A stretch of 64,000 bases of DNA, taken from NCBI GenBank assembly GCA_023255955.1, contig JAGDWD010000006.1:1-64000 (forward strand), read 5' to 3'. Within the stretch, counting starts at the first letter, position 1; every line of letters begins with the position of its first letter. Shown piece by piece: positions 37,750 through 47,767 of this stretch. Made by a program: the position numbers and the translations under genes. The stretch comes from Desulfurococcales archaeon (GTDB taxonomy: Archaea > Thermoproteota > Thermoprotei_A > Sulfolobales > NBVN01). A model generated the notes under the pieces. That model did no database searches, was not told where the DNA came from, and worked only from the letters and a program-made list of their open reading frames with translations.

Positions 37750-40686
37750 ATGAGCACCGTCGAGGAGTTCATAGCTTTCCTGAGGAGCCTGTCAGATAAG
37801 TGGTCGCACCGGTATGAGGAGGACAGGGTCTTCGAGTCAGACCCTGCTGACAGTGTCCCGAAGTACTTCGTGACAGCTGCTTACATGTATCCAAGTGGGC
37901 CGATACATGTAGGTCACGGTAGGACATATCTGGTAGCTGATGTAGTAGCCAGGTTCAAGCGCTTACTCGGCTACAACGTACTTTTCCCCATGGGGTTCCA
38001 CTACACGGGAACACCTGTTCTGGTTAGGGTCGAGGCTATAGTTGAGAATAACACCAAGGAGATAGAGTCCATGTCGAGGGCTTTCAACGTGGATGTCGAT
38101 ACCTTGAGGAGTTTGAGGGACCCTGTATCGTTCGCTAGATTCTTTCACGAGCTCTCCAAGGAAGTGATGAAGAGGTACGGACTCAGCATCGACTGGAGGA
38201 GGGAGTTCACCACCATAGACCCGGAGTACAGGGACTTCATAAGGTGGCAGTTCTATAAACTACTTAAGCTCGGGCTACTGATTAAAGGAACGCACCCGGT
38301 AGGTTGGTGTCCTAGACATAACATGCCGGTCAGCATGCACGATACTGAGGGTGATGTAGAGCCTGAGATAGGTGAGTTAACACTAATAAAGTTCCGGGAT
38401 AGTGAGGGCATCATATACCCCGTAGCTACCTTAAGGCCGGAAACAGTCCTCGGAGTTACTAACGTCTGGGTGAACCCGGATGTAAGGTACTGCCTCACGG
38501 AAGTAGATGGGGAGACGTGGCTTATCTCATGTAGTGCTGTCCATAAGTTGAGGTACCAGCTGAAGAAGGTTGAAGTCTTGAAGGAGGTGGAAGGTGCTAC
38601 CTTAGTCGGCAAGACCCTGCAGAACCCGGTAACCGGAGATGAGGTCAGAGTGCTACCAGCCCCATTCGTGAGCCAGAAATTCGGTACGGGTGTCGTTATG
38701 TCCGTACCGGCACACGCCCCATACGACTTCGCCGCTCTCAGAGATTACGTTAATACAGTACTGCAGGGTTCGTGGCCTGACGAGTTACGGCCGCGGCCGC
38801 TGATAAGGGTTCAAGGTTACGGTGATATCCCAGCTAAGGACGTTGTTGAGGCTCTCGGGGTGTCGAGCCAGAAAGACGTGGAGAAGCTTGAGGAGGCTAC
38901 TAGGAGGGTCTACAGGGACGAGTTCGAGCGTGGTGTTATGCGTGATGACGTAACTACGTACGTTAAGATCGCTAGGAGGGACGTCATCGACTTCCTCAGG
39001 GACAACGTAGCTGGAAAGCCTGTACGTGAAGCTAGGGAGAACGTGAAGAAGTTGCTAACAGCTCTCGGATCTTTTGACCGAATGTATGAGGTGCTTAACG
39101 CCCCGGTTTACTGCCGTTGCGGTACTGAGATCGTTGTTAAGATACTTGAGAATCAGTGGTTCATAGACTACGGGAACGAGTCGTGGAAGAGGTTAGCTAG
39201 GGAAGCTCTTGCCGGGATGCGTATAGTACCGGAAGAATCTAGGAAGGGTATTGAGGCCACCATAGACTGGCTGAAGGAGAGGGCGTGTGCCAGGACGAGG
39301 GGCTTGGGAACCGAGCTACCGTGGGAGCCTGGGTGGGTTATTGAGTCGTTAAGCGATTCAACGATATACATGGCGTTCTACACAGTGATTCACAGGATTA
39401 GATCCCTCGGGATAAGCCCTGAAAGGTTAGGTGAGTACTTCTGGGACTACGTGTTTCTGGGTGTGGGGAACCCCGCGGAGGTTGCTGCGAAAGCTGGGAT
39501 CAGTGTTAGTGACTTGGAGTCGATAAGGAGGGAGTTCACCTACTGGTACCCGCTGGATTCCAGGCACAGCGGTAAGGACCTCATACCTAACCACCTAACC
39601 TTCTTCATATTTAACCATGCCGCGATATTCCCTAAGGAGCTGTGGCCTAGGCAGATAGTAGTAAACGGTTGGGTGCTTGTTGAAGGAGCTAAGATGTCTA
39701 AGTCGAAGGGTAACGTCAAGCTACTAGGTAACCTGATTAACGCATACTCACCTGACGCGCTACGCTTAGGGATAGCTCTAAGTGCCGAGGTCGAGCAGGA
39801 CTTAGACCTCAGTGAGGACATAATACTGTCCGCGGCAAGACAGTTAATGAGGATCTACAACACGATTCGAGAGCTCTCTGAGAGGGTACGCGCTATCGAC
39901 GGGAGACCGCAGGACAGGTGGTTGAGGGGTGTCCTGCGGCAGCACGTATCCAGCTACATCGAGGAACTCGAGAACGTGAGGTTAAGGTCTGCCGCGATTA
40001 GGGTTTACATGAAGATGCTTGAGGATTTGGAGACGTACCTGAAGTGGGCTGGCGAGCCTGGAGTAGCTGTTAAGGAGTATCTAACTACTTGGGTGAAGCT
40101 CATGTCCCCATTCACACCGTTCATAGCTGAGGAGCTTTGGAGCACGCTCGGAGGGCAGGGCTACGTCGCGAAGGCAACAATAGATAAGGAGATCGCGACT
40201 AGGGATCCGATATTCGAAGTAGAGCGGAGATATGTAGATCTCGTAGTGGAGGACATAAGGTCTGTTCTAGAGGTAGTGAAGGGAGACTCAGCAGTACTCT
40301 ACGTCTCGGATAGGAGCTCCTCACACATAGTTAGAACTGTGGCTGAGATGATGATGCAGGGACATGAGATGAACTCCATACTTCGGAAAGTATCCAAGGA
40401 CATGGCTAGACTAGGCATAAAACAGGTTGACAGAGCCTTGAGATCCATCCATGAAGCTGTAAACTATATAGGCCCTGAGAACATATTGAGGTACTACGAA
40501 GAGAAGGGGGAGTTCGACGAGTTCGAGGTAATTAATAGATACGGAGGGCTGATAGCTTCTAAGCTAGGATTAAAGAACATCACCGTATACATGGCTTCAG
40601 ACCCTAACGCCCCTGACATCGCTGGCAGGAAGCAGAGAGCATTACCGTTGAGGCCTGGAATATATGTAGGATCTAACACCACATAG
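37750..40686 (+). CDS. leuS: leucyl-tRNA synthetase
   Basis: A class Ia aminoacyl-tRNA synthetase of the archaeal/eukaryal LeuRS type, about 978 residues from ATG 37750 (MSTVEEF). An upstream in-frame ATG at 37684 would place the promoter box inside the gene. HIGH signature: GPIHVGHGR. The CP1 editing domain contains LRPETVLGVTNVWVNPD and VMSVPAHAPYDF. KMSKS signature: AKMSKSKGNV. The C-terminal anticodon-binding and extension domains are present. It charges tRNA-Leu and clears misactivated amino acids. It is a single gene with an intact frame. Confidence 0.97.
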   Translation: MSTVEEFIAFLRSLSDKWSHRYEEDRVFESDPADSVPKYFVTAAYMYPSGPIHVGHGRTYLVADVVARFKRLLGYNVLFPMGFHYTGTPVLVRVEAIVENNTKEIESMSRAFNVDVDTLRSLRDPVSFARFFHELSKEVMKRYGLSIDWRREFTTIDPEYRDFIRWQFYKLLKLGLLIKGTHPVGWCPRHNMPVSMHDTEGDVEPEIGELTLIKFRDSEGIIYPVATLRPETVLGVTNVWVNPDVRYCLTEVDGETWLISCSAVHKLRYQLKKVEVLKEVEGATLVGKTLQNPVTGDEVRVLPAPFVSQKFGTGVVMSVPAHAPYDFAALRDYVNTVLQGSWPDELRPRPLIRVQGYGDIPAKDVVEALGVSSQKDVEKLEEATRRVYRDEFERGVMRDDVTTYVKIARRDVIDFLRDNVAGKPVREARENVKKLLTALGSFDRMYEVLNAPVYCRCGTEIVVKILENQWFIDYGNESWKRLAREALAGMRIVPEESRKGIEATIDWLKERACARTRGLGTELPWEPGWVIESLSDSTIYMAFYTVIHRIRSLGISPERLGEYFWDYVFLGVGNPAEVAAKAGISVSDLESIRREFTYWYPLDSRHSGKDLIPNHLTFFIFNHAAIFPKELWPRQIVVNGWVLVEGAKMSKSKGNVKLLGNLINAYSPDALRLGIALSAEVEQDLDLSEDIILSAARQLMRIYNTIRELSERVRAIDGRPQDRWLRGVLRQHVSSYIEELENVRLRSAAIRVYMKMLEDLETYLKWAGEPGVAVKEYLTTWVKLMSPFTPFIAEELWSTLGGQGYVAKATIDKEIATRDPIFEVERRYVDLVVEDIRSVLEVVKGDSAVLYVSDRSSSHIVRTVAEMMMQGHEMNSILRKVSKDMARLGIKQVDRALRSIHEAVNYIGPENILRYYEEKGEFDEFEVINRYGGLIASKLGLKNITVYMASDPNAPDIAGRKQRALPLRPGIYVGSNTT

Positions 40687-40829
40687 CCCTCACCACACAC
40701 CAATAATACTTCCCCACTCAAGCTTCGCTGGGACGGTACCAGATTTAAGTTAGTCGGTAATTAGCGTAGAGCTGAGCTCGTAAGTCATGGAATAAAGATA
40801 ATATTCTTCGGCTACCTAAAGATCCGTGG

Positions 40830-41954
40830 GTGGCTTGCTTGCCCCGTGTTCGGGATGTGCTCGACGTACCTTACTGGAACGTGAGGACTGGTCCGAGGAA
40901 CTCCATATCCGATGTTCCCGGAGTTCTAGTGGGTCATGTCACCCTCATTGAGGGTTCAGGGCCTTTAATACCTGGGAGGGGGCCTGTAAGGACTGGTGTA
41001 ACGGTAGTTCTCCCACATAGCGGGAATATCTACAGAGAGAAAGTTATTGCTGCTGCTCACGTCATTAACGGCTTCACTAAGGCTGTCGGGCTGGTTCAGG
41101 TCGAGGAGCTCGGGCTGATTGAGACTCCCATAGCCCTAACTAACACCCTGAACGTGGGGATAGTTGCTGACGGGTTAATCGAGTACTCCATTAGGCAAAG
41201 CCCTGAGATCGGGATCTCAGCCCCAACCGTTAATCCGGTAGTCCTTGAATGTAATGATGGTTATCTAAACGATATACAGGGTAGGCACGTTAAGCAGTAC
41301 CACGTCCTCAAAGCGGTAGAGGAGGCTAGTGAGAGCTTTAGTGAGGGGTCTGTCGGGGCTGGGACCGGTACCATAGCTTTCGGCTTTAAGGGAGGTATCG
41401 GCACCTCATCTAGAGAGGTCACAACGTCCTTCGGGACCTACGTGGTTGGGGTGCTAGTGCAGACTAACTTCGGCAGGACGGAGGACCTTGTAATTGCGGG
41501 GGTTCCGGTCGGGAAGTACCTTACCGGGGTTCAGAGATCGGGATCTTCAGGCTCCGTGAATGTTGTGGTAGCTACGAACGCCCCGCTAACACCTAGACAA
41601 TTAAAGAGGCTAGCTAGGAGGGCTCAGTCAGGACTAGCTAGGGTAGGTGGCTACGTATACCACGGTAGCGGGGAGGTCGTTCTGGCCTTCACGACAGCGT
41701 TCAGGGTTAGGACCGGGGTTAGGGAGCTGGTTAACCTGGAGGTCCTACCCGATGAGGAGCTGAACAGCCTCTTCAAGGGGGTAGTGGAGGCTACTGAGGA
41801 GGCAGTACTGAACTCCATGTTTAACTCCACCACTATGGATGGGAGGGATGGTCGGGTAGTTCCTGGGATACCGGTCGAGAAGATTGCTGAGTTAGTTAGG
41901 GGTTTCTGGGGCTATCATAGCAGTAAAAACTCATTAAAATCCTCGAAACCGTAG
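40830..41954 (+). CDS. P1-family (DmpA/S58-type) peptidase
   Basis: A 374-residue N-terminal-nucleophile-like hydrolase. WNVRTGPRNSISDVPGVLVG is the typical beginning. SVGAGTGTIAFGFKGGIGTSS contains the region where family precursors cleave themselves to free the catalytic Ser/Thr. VVVATNAPLTPRQLKRLARRA is the conserved C-terminal segment. DmpA hydrolyses peptides from the N-terminus and some relatives are beta- or D-aminopeptidases. GTG start. The downstream phosphoesterase follows at 5 bp, suggesting co-transcription. Confidence 0.85.
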   Translation: MACLPRVRDVLDVPYWNVRTGPRNSISDVPGVLVGHVTLIEGSGPLIPGRGPVRTGVTVVLPHSGNIYREKVIAAAHVINGFTKAVGLVQVEELGLIETPIALTNTLNVGIVADGLIEYSIRQSPEIGISAPTVNPVVLECNDGYLNDIQGRHVKQYHVLKAVEEASESFSEGSVGAGTGTIAFGFKGGIGTSSREVTTSFGTYVVGVLVQTNFGRTEDLVIAGVPVGKYLTGVQRSGSSGSVNVVVATNAPLTPRQLKRLARRAQSGLARVGGYVYHGSGEVVLAFTTAFRVRTGVRELVNLEVLPDEELNSLFKGVVEATEEAVLNSMFNSTTMDGRDGRVVPGIPVEKIAELVRGFWGYHSSKNSLKSSKP

Positions 41955-41959
41955 GAAAC

Positions 41960-42517
41960 ATGATGAGGATACTGGCAATATCGGATTCGCATGTACCTAC
42001 TAGAGCTACCTGGATACCTAAACCTATAGAGGAGTTTATGTTGAGTGGGAAGTTCGATATCGTCGTTCACGCAGGTGACGTCACGGATGTAGAGCTGGTG
42101 AACTTCATTAAGGAGAATACCGGGGCATACGTCTACGTAGTGAGGGGGAATATGGACACAGCTAAATTCCCTAGATACATCAAGGTGGTAGCTGAGGAAG
42201 TGTTACTAGGTGCTGTACATGGAGATGGTATATACCCGCGAGGAAACATAACGGCCCTAACCAAGATAGCGGCCAAGATGGGGGTTAGACTACTCATATC
42301 TGGACATACCCACACACCATTCATAGTCTACGACAAGATCGGAATTCTACACGTAAACCCAGGAAGCGTTACAGGGGTTGTAGGTGGAGGTGGCGGAAAC
42401 GGCATACCCTCACTGGTAGTCCTCCAGGTAGAGTCTAAGAACGTTACTGTATCACTATACGAACTAGTAGGGAAAGAACTTGTGAGGAGGAGTCTAAACA
42501 ACTTCTTCATACCGTAA
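41960..42517 (+). CDS. YfcE/MJ0936-type metallophosphoesterase
   Basis: A 185-residue calcineurin-like phosphodiesterase. The full ligand set is visible: ISDSHVP (D-x-H), VVHAGDVTD (GD), VVRGNMDTAKF (GNxD), AVHGDG and LISGHTHTPF (GHTH). Members hydrolyse phosphodiesters such as bis-pNPP or 2',3'-cyclic nucleotides with Mn/Ni; the physiological substrate is open. Start at ATG 41960 or the next ATG 41963. Confidence 0.9.
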   Translation: MMRILAISDSHVPTRATWIPKPIEEFMLSGKFDIVVHAGDVTDVELVNFIKENTGAYVYVVRGNMDTAKFPRYIKVVAEEVLLGAVHGDGIYPRGNITALTKIAAKMGVRLLISGHTHTPFIVYDKIGILHVNPGSVTGVVGGGGGNGIPSLVVLQVESKNVTVSLYELVGKELVRRSLNNFFIP

Positions 42518-42844
42518 ATAACTAAGTAATTGATGTACCGCCACGAGGATGAGAGAAGATTAAGACCTCTTCATAGCTAATTATTGAGGATTAAATCCGT
42601 AGATCCAGGTCTGTGTCTTGCTAATAACGTAGGGTTACATCCAGTGCTATACTCTTAGGATCTTATTCTGTCAGGTCAGATACCTGCGAGCTCGCGGTAG
42701 GGTACTGTCAGTAGGTGATGAGGAAGTTCTTAGGTCGGTAAACATATATTAAGCCGGTGGTCATCTACAGATAAATAACCTGTCATTAGCATCATCTTAT
42801 TGTTCTTATATTTCAATCCTTGACTCCCTAGGTGGAGTAGCATA
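42518..42844 (+). other. intergenic region upstream of the phosphate transporter
   Basis: 327 bp. A TATA-like TTCTTATATTTCAA lies at about 42802-42815, some 30 bp before the transporter ATG. A 39-codon open frame (about 42633-42751) has no recognisable family. Nothing else was seen. Confidence 0.35.
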
Positions 42845-43879
42845 ATGAGTGATGCTATCTTAGCTATCGGGCTAGCGCTCTCAGCGTGTGTAGCGTGGTC
42901 TATTGGAGCTAACGATATGGCTAACTCAACTAGTATAGCAGTAGGTTCCGGAGTCTTGAAGATCAGGAAAGCTATGTTGCTATTCTCGGTGATGCTGACC
43001 TTGGGAGCTTTACTTCAGGGGTATATGGTTATGAAGACCTTGGGGCATGGTGTTGTGGAGAACGTGGACCTAGCATGTGCTGTCTCATCATCCCTAGCGG
43101 CATTCACCTGGGTTACTCTCGCAACACTTCTCGGGCTACCGATCTCCACAACACACTCCATAACAAGTGCTGTAGTTGGTGTTGGATTAGCTAGGGCTGC
43201 GTTAGTGGGGTACGGGAGGGTGAACCTAGGAGTCTTCGGGACTATAGTTTTAAGTTGGGTTGTGTCCCCCCTAGCTGCTATGGGACTCGCTGTCCCCGTG
43301 TACTTCCTCCTAGAAAAAGTCCTCGGTAAACACTCAGGTGCTCAGGATAGGGTAGTCAGGCTCGTAGTAATAGCTTTCTCAGCTTTCTCAGCATACTCCT
43401 TCGGTGCTAACGATGTCGCAAATGCTTCAGGTGTTTACGTAACGACCGTGTCCCGCTACTTTGGCACTCCCGATGTAGATACCATGAGGCTCCTCGCACT
43501 ATTCTCATCTATATTCATAACCCTGGGAGGTATAACCATGGGTAAGAAGGTCCTTGCTACACTAGCCTATAGAATTACTAGGCTAGACATACTGACGGCT
43601 GTAGCCGCCGGCTTTGCTAACTCGTTCACTGTCTGGATCTTCACCACGATTCCTTACCTACTGCTAGGCTACGGACTACCGATATCAACAACATACGCAG
43701 CAGCTGGATCGATCATCGGGGCGGCAGTAGCTAGGAGTAGGGGGCTTCGAGGCATTAGCCTACGTTCAGTTCTCATAGTTATCTCCGCGTGGATGTTTAC
43801 CCTACCTATCACAGCATCGATGGGGGCAGCCTTCTACTACCTTATATACTCCTTAACACCTTCACTTTTAGGTGCCTAA
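42845..43879 (+). CDS. pit: PiT-family inorganic phosphate permease
   Basis: A 344-residue membrane protein with about ten helices and the inverted duplicate signatures of PiT transporters: SIGANDMANSTSIAVGSG near the N-terminus and SFGANDVANASGVYVTT in the second half. GLPISTTHSITSAVVG and GLPISTTYAAAGSIIG also form a pair. It moves phosphate with H+ or Na+. The DUF47 gene starts 3 bp after its stop and is the usual partner. Confidence 0.93.
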   Translation: MSDAILAIGLALSACVAWSIGANDMANSTSIAVGSGVLKIRKAMLLFSVMLTLGALLQGYMVMKTLGHGVVENVDLACAVSSSLAAFTWVTLATLLGLPISTTHSITSAVVGVGLARAALVGYGRVNLGVFGTIVLSWVVSPLAAMGLAVPVYFLLEKVLGKHSGAQDRVVRLVVIAFSAFSAYSFGANDVANASGVYVTTVSRYFGTPDVDTMRLLALFSSIFITLGGITMGKKVLATLAYRITRLDILTAVAAGFANSFTVWIFTTIPYLLLGYGLPISTTYAAAGSIIGAAVARSRGLRGISLRSVLIVISAWMFTLPITASMGAAFYYLIYSLTPSLLGA

Positions 43880-43881
43880 GT

Positions 43882-44544
43882 ATGTCCACATGGACCTGGA
43901 TTTCCGGAGCTAGGAAAAGGGAGTTGTTCGGACTATACCTTAAGCACGTGAGGGAGGTGGAGAGGGTTATCGAGAAAGCTAGGGATGTGATAGGTGAGCT
44001 AGTGAGAGGGAGTGAGGAGACAGTGGCAATTCTCTGGAACGATGTTTTCGAGTCTGAGAGGAGGGCTGACGAAATTAAGAGGAAGATCCTGCACGAGCTG
44101 GCAAGCGAGGTTTTCCACCCGATAGATAGAGAGGAAATAGTTAGGCTAGTCCTCACAACAGATGATGTAGCTGCTTACGCTAAGGCCTGGAGCCGTAGGG
44201 CCGTGCTCTACCTACCTGAGAGGCTCCCAAAGGATATAGGTGACACACTCTACATGATGGCCTCCAAGGTACTCGAAGCAGTCAAGTTATTAGGGCAGGC
44301 CGCTGAGCTCATGCCGAGTAAACCTAGGGAAGTCCTCGAGATAGCTAATAAGGTTGAGTCGATAGAGGAGGAGATCGATGACATACGTCATGAAGTCTTC
44401 AAAAACATACTCAAGTTCTGTGAGACCAGCAAGGTTTCTGAGTGTTTACTGCTGAAGGAGATAATGGACTCCGTAGAGAACGCATCGGATCGTTGTGAGG
44501 ACGTCGCGGACGTACTGAGAGGTATAGCTCTACTCTCGATATAG
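43882..44544 (+). CDS. DUF47/PhoU-like Pit accessory protein
   Basis: About 220 residues, all helical, of the DUF47 family related to PhoU. Features are FESERRADEIKRKILHELA, EVFHPIDREEIVRLVLTTDD and DSVENASDRCEDVADVLRGI, which carry the acidic metal-binding motifs of the fold. I chose ATG 43882, directly after the pit stop, because the upstream open frame lies inside pit. These proteins probably regulate or assist PiT transport. The CETSKVSEC segment has two extra Cys. Confidence 0.9.
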   Translation: MSTWTWISGARKRELFGLYLKHVREVERVIEKARDVIGELVRGSEETVAILWNDVFESERRADEIKRKILHELASEVFHPIDREEIVRLVLTTDDVAAYAKAWSRRAVLYLPERLPKDIGDTLYMMASKVLEAVKLLGQAAELMPSKPREVLEIANKVESIEEEIDDIRHEVFKNILKFCETSKVSECLLLKEIMDSVENASDRCEDVADVLRGIALLSI

Positions 44545-44824
44545 ATACTCGATATAGATATATACTTAACATCAAATATCTCAGCCTGTTATTGATCTGT
44601 TGATACCTTTAAATAGCTTTAAATAGCTCCCGATATCTGAGACCCCGTTACCTCACGTATCAATAACCCCTGCGGGGCGATCCCTGAGGGAGGATCCCTA
44701 CGAGACTTTCGAGAACAACATAGCGGAGCTTCATACTGGTACATGAAATCAGTCGGACTACACTAACTAAGATGGGTGGGGAAAGTATGCTGATATACAG
44801 GTATTGAACTGATCTGAACCCCTA

Positions 44825-45757
44825 TTACCTGGTGGAAGGATTTAATGGTAAGGACCGCGTGAAGACGTGCCCGGAAAACTCGAACGTTATCTTAACCCCC
44901 GTAGCTGGAGGGCTAGGGTTATCCAAGACTACCTCAATGTTTCCTCCAGGCATTAGATAGCTCAGCCCAGCCCTACCCACCGTGGAGGTACCTCTAAGCA
45001 GTCTCACATCGACATTACTTACCTTATAACTACCTGGGTTAGCTAGTAACAGCCTGATCTTGCCGTTAGCTACGGAGATCTCCCGCACTAGCACATCTGG
45101 AGCTATACCTACATACTTGTTTACAACGATTGCGTATATGTCTAGCGGACCCCGTAGTTGAATTGTGTCACTAGTTACCACATCCGAAAACTCGAAGGAT
45201 CCTCTTACCTCCCTAGTAGCACTTCCAAGAGTTATTATACCTCCCCTGCCCTGACCTACGATACTGATGACTGAGAAGCCGTCCCCGCTTACCGTTAATC
45301 TATGTTCTCCCTCAACATTTGAAATCCCGAGGTATATGCTCACATCACTCCCGAACTCCTCTGGAATTAGGAGTGTTAGGCCGGCTACCTCCACGTGGGT
45401 GTCGGGAGCATGGCACTTAATGACTAGATCTATACTTGTCGAGCCCTTCGTTACCGGCGTGATATCGGCTACGTAGGCGTAGTAGTAATCACTTTGGGTC
45501 CTTACTACGTGTTGCGGTTTAAAGACTCTCGATACTTTAACATCGTTGACGTAGACTCTCCAGCTCACGTCCTCGATCCTTGACCGACCCCTCAGGACTA
45601 CGAAGAGTAAGGAGCTCTCAGGAGCTCTACTTAGAGACGTTACGTACCTTGCTGGATTATCAAACGATAAACATACGTGGGGGTATTGAGGGGTCGCTAC
45701 TAGCTGAGCATAGCCGCTGTAGCTCTTACTTAGGTAGACCTCAAGACCTGGTAGCAA
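44825..45757 (-). CDS. hypothetical beta-rich protein
   Basis: A 310-residue protein of no recognised family. Strands dominate. The C-terminal ~100 residues (LLLANPGSYKVSNVDVRLLR and LSYLMPGGNIEVVLDNP) look like a CARDB/Ig-like adhesion or scaffold domain. No membrane span or clear signal peptide is present from this start, though the true start is uncertain. It is a lone minus-strand gene between the DUF47 gene and thiC. No catalytic motif is visible. Confidence 0.6.
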   Translation of the reverse strand: MLPGLEVYLSKSYSGYAQLVATPQYPHVCLSFDNPARYVTSLSRAPESSLLFVVLRGRSRIEDVSWRVYVNDVKVSRVFKPQHVVRTQSDYYYAYVADITPVTKGSTSIDLVIKCHAPDTHVEVAGLTLLIPEEFGSDVSIYLGISNVEGEHRLTVSGDGFSVISIVGQGRGGIITLGSATREVRGSFEFSDVVTSDTIQLRGPLDIYAIVVNKYVGIAPDVLVREISVANGKIRLLLANPGSYKVSNVDVRLLRGTSTVGRAGLSYLMPGGNIEVVLDNPSPPATGVKITFEFSGHVFTRSLPLNPSTR

Positions 45758-45897
45758 TACTTACACCAGAACACTGTAAATCTAAGCATAAATAAGCTGA
45801 GAATGACGCTCTGATTTCCTATCCTGAGGGGGACGCCCTGGTAGGCATCACTAATTCCCTGGAAGTACGTACTATTTTAGCTGTTTGAAATATAGCG

Positions 45898-47247
45898 GTG
45901 GTGGACGCGGAAGTGGCCACTAAAGCTGGAAGTGATATCTCCGATGAGGAGCTACGTGAGGTAGCTAGGATTGAGGGGATTGATTACGAGTATCTGCGGA
46001 GAGGTATAGCTACGGGTAGGATCGTAGTGGCCAGGAATAGTAGGAGGCATCGGGTAAAGCTCGTAGCTATCGGGGAGGGACTTAGAACAAAGGTGAACGT
46101 AAACGTCGGAACCAGCGGGACTGTAGTTAATCCAGAACTTGAGGTCGAGAAGGTCAGGGTAGCAGTTAAGTACGGTACGGACACCATAATGGATCTGAGC
46201 ACTGGTGGGAACCTCGACGAGGTTAGACGTAGGTTGATGGATGTCTCTGAGGGAACTCCCTTCGGTACTGTCCCAACCTACCAGGCCTGGATTGAGGGTG
46301 TAGCTAAGTTCGGTGGGACGAATATACCGTCCGACTGGTTCATACAGGTAGTTGAGAGGCACTTAAGGGATGGAGTAGACTTCATGACCATCCATGCCGG
46401 GATCACCCGCGAGCTAGCCGTGAAAGCTTTGAGGAGTGAGAGGATAGCTCCTATCGTGAGTAGGGGAGGTAGCATGCTAGCTGTATGGATGATTGAGAAC
46501 AACGACGAGAATCCTTACCTGAAACACTGGGATTACCTACTAGAGCTTTTCAGGGAGTACGGCGCGGTCATAAGCCTCGGCGACGCGTTACGGCCTGGTG
46601 CTACAGCAGATGCTCACGACGATCTCCAGATCGGGGAGTTAGTGAATAACTCTAGGCTGGCTAGAGATGCTGTAGCTAAGGGTGTTCAAGTAATGATCGA
46701 GGGTCCCGGCCATATGACCCTAGATAAGGTCGTAGCGGACGTTAAGCTGATGAAGTCTCTGAGTGGTGGAGTACCTTACTACGTACTTGGACCTCTCGTG
46801 ACGGACATAGCTTTAGGGTATGATCACATAGCAGCTGCTATAGGGGCGGCCATCGCCGCAGCTGCTGGGGCAGACATAATATGCTATCTAACACCTTCAG
46901 AGCACCTAGGACTACCAAGCGTTGAGCAGGTTAAGGAGGGGCTTATAGCTGCTAAGATAGCTGCTCACGCTGGAGACCTAGTAAAGCTCGGTAAGAGGGC
47001 TGCCCGTGAGGATGTTGAGGTAAGTATTAGGAGGGCCATGCTAGACTGGGACTACCAGATCTCCAGGTCTTACGACCCGGAGAGAGCTCTGAGAATCAGA
47101 ACTCAGTTCCAGCAGAGCATCTCGTCATGTACTATGTGCGGGCAGTTCTGTGTGTTTCTGTTACTACCTCGCTACATGAAGGATAGGAAGCCTGAGGTGG
47201 ATAAGCTACTTAACAGGTACGGGGAGGGCTGTGAGCTGAGGTGGTAA
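45898..47247 (+). CDS. thiC: phosphomethylpyrimidine synthase
   Basis: A 449-residue non-canonical radical SAM enzyme that turns aminoimidazole ribotide into HMP-phosphate, the thiamine pyrimidine. [49 protein letters not shown] and [17 protein letters not shown] are conserved. The C-terminal cluster motif CTMCGQFC (CxxCxxxxC-type) binds the [4Fe-4S]. The start is GTG 45898 or 45901, just after an A/T-rich promoter-like stretch. Its product feeds ThiDN. No TPP riboswitch could be recognised upstream. Confidence 0.97.
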   Translation: MVDAEVATKAGSDISDEELREVARIEGIDYEYLRRGIATGRIVVARNSRRHRVKLVAIGEGLRTKVNVNVGTSGTVVNPELEVEKVRVAVKYGTDTIMDLSTGGNLDEVRRRLMDVSEGTPFGTVPTYQAWIEGVAKFGGTNIPSDWFIQVVERHLRDGVDFMTIHAGITRELAVKALRSERIAPIVSRGGSMLAVWMIENNDENPYLKHWDYLLELFREYGAVISLGDALRPGATADAHDDLQIGELVNNSRLARDAVAKGVQVMIEGPGHMTLDKVVADVKLMKSLSGGVPYYVLGPLVTDIALGYDHIAAAIGAAIAAAAGADIICYLTPSEHLGLPSVEQVKEGLIAAKIAAHAGDLVKLGKRAAREDVEVSIRRAMLDWDYQISRSYDPERALRIRTQFQQSISSCTMCGQFCVFLLLPRYMKDRKPEVDKLLNRYGEGCELRW

Positions 47248-47248
47248 G

Positions 47249-47767
47249 ATGGGCTGTGGTGAGTGTCCGTGGTTGTGGAGTACTTGGGTTAAGACACCTG
47301 TCCTGAGGAACTCGGATCTACTCATAGTTTCTGCCTGCCTACCGCTAATCAATGGCGGGTTGTTTGAGGAGTTAGCGAAGGATAAGGTAGTACTATTTGC
47401 TTGCCCTGAGAGGGAGAGCCCCACACACTACGGTAAGATAGCGAGTATCATCAGGTCCTCCAAACCCAGGAAGATAACGGTCGTTACCGTGGATGGGAGC
47501 CCCCACTGCTTCACACTACACGCAAGTGCTAACGAAGCTGAGTACATTCTAGGTGAGAGGATCAACAAGGAGCACTACGTAGTGGTGAACGGCAAGGAGC
47601 TTGTCAGGATATCACCAGACGCTGTGAGAGTTGCGAGGTACCTTAGCTTAGTTAACGAGATCCTGGAGAAGCACCCGGAGTTCATTAAGAAGCTGGAGAA
47701 TCTGAGTGAGGAGTACAGGAGGTATCTAGGCCTTAGCAGGGAAGGTGGATCTACCAATCAGGAGTGA
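47249..47767 (+). CDS. hypothetical protein with N-terminal CGxCP motif, thiC neighbour
   Basis: A 172-residue protein that starts 2 bp after the thiC stop, so it is translated from the same message. It begins MGCGECPW and later has ACLPLING, VVLFACPERESP and VDGSPHCFTLHASANEA, i.e. five to six spaced Cys/His that could bind an Fe-S cluster or metal. The middle looks like an alpha/beta domain (KITVVTVDG). I do not recognise the family. Supply or repair of ThiC's cluster, or another step of HMP formation, is speculative. Its 3' end overlaps the convergent radical SAM gene by 42 bp. Confidence 0.75.
   Translation: MGCGECPWLWSTWVKTPVLRNSDLLIVSACLPLINGGLFEELAKDKVVLFACPERESPTHYGKIASIIRSSKPRKITVVTVDGSPHCFTLHASANEAEYILGERINKEHYVVVNGKELVRISPDAVRVARYLSLVNEILEKHPEFIKKLENLSEEYRRYLGLSREGGSTNQE

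Noticed and set aside
42633-42751. 39-codon frame with VRYLRARGRVLSVGDEEVL
   Set aside because: No start codon in good context and no recognised family; short VGDE resemblance to TusA is too weak.
45785-45897. Possible TPP riboswitch upstream of thiC
   Set aside because: CTGAG and GGG/CCC strings occur, but the conserved CUGAGA and GAACCUGAUCUGG cores and pairing are not present.
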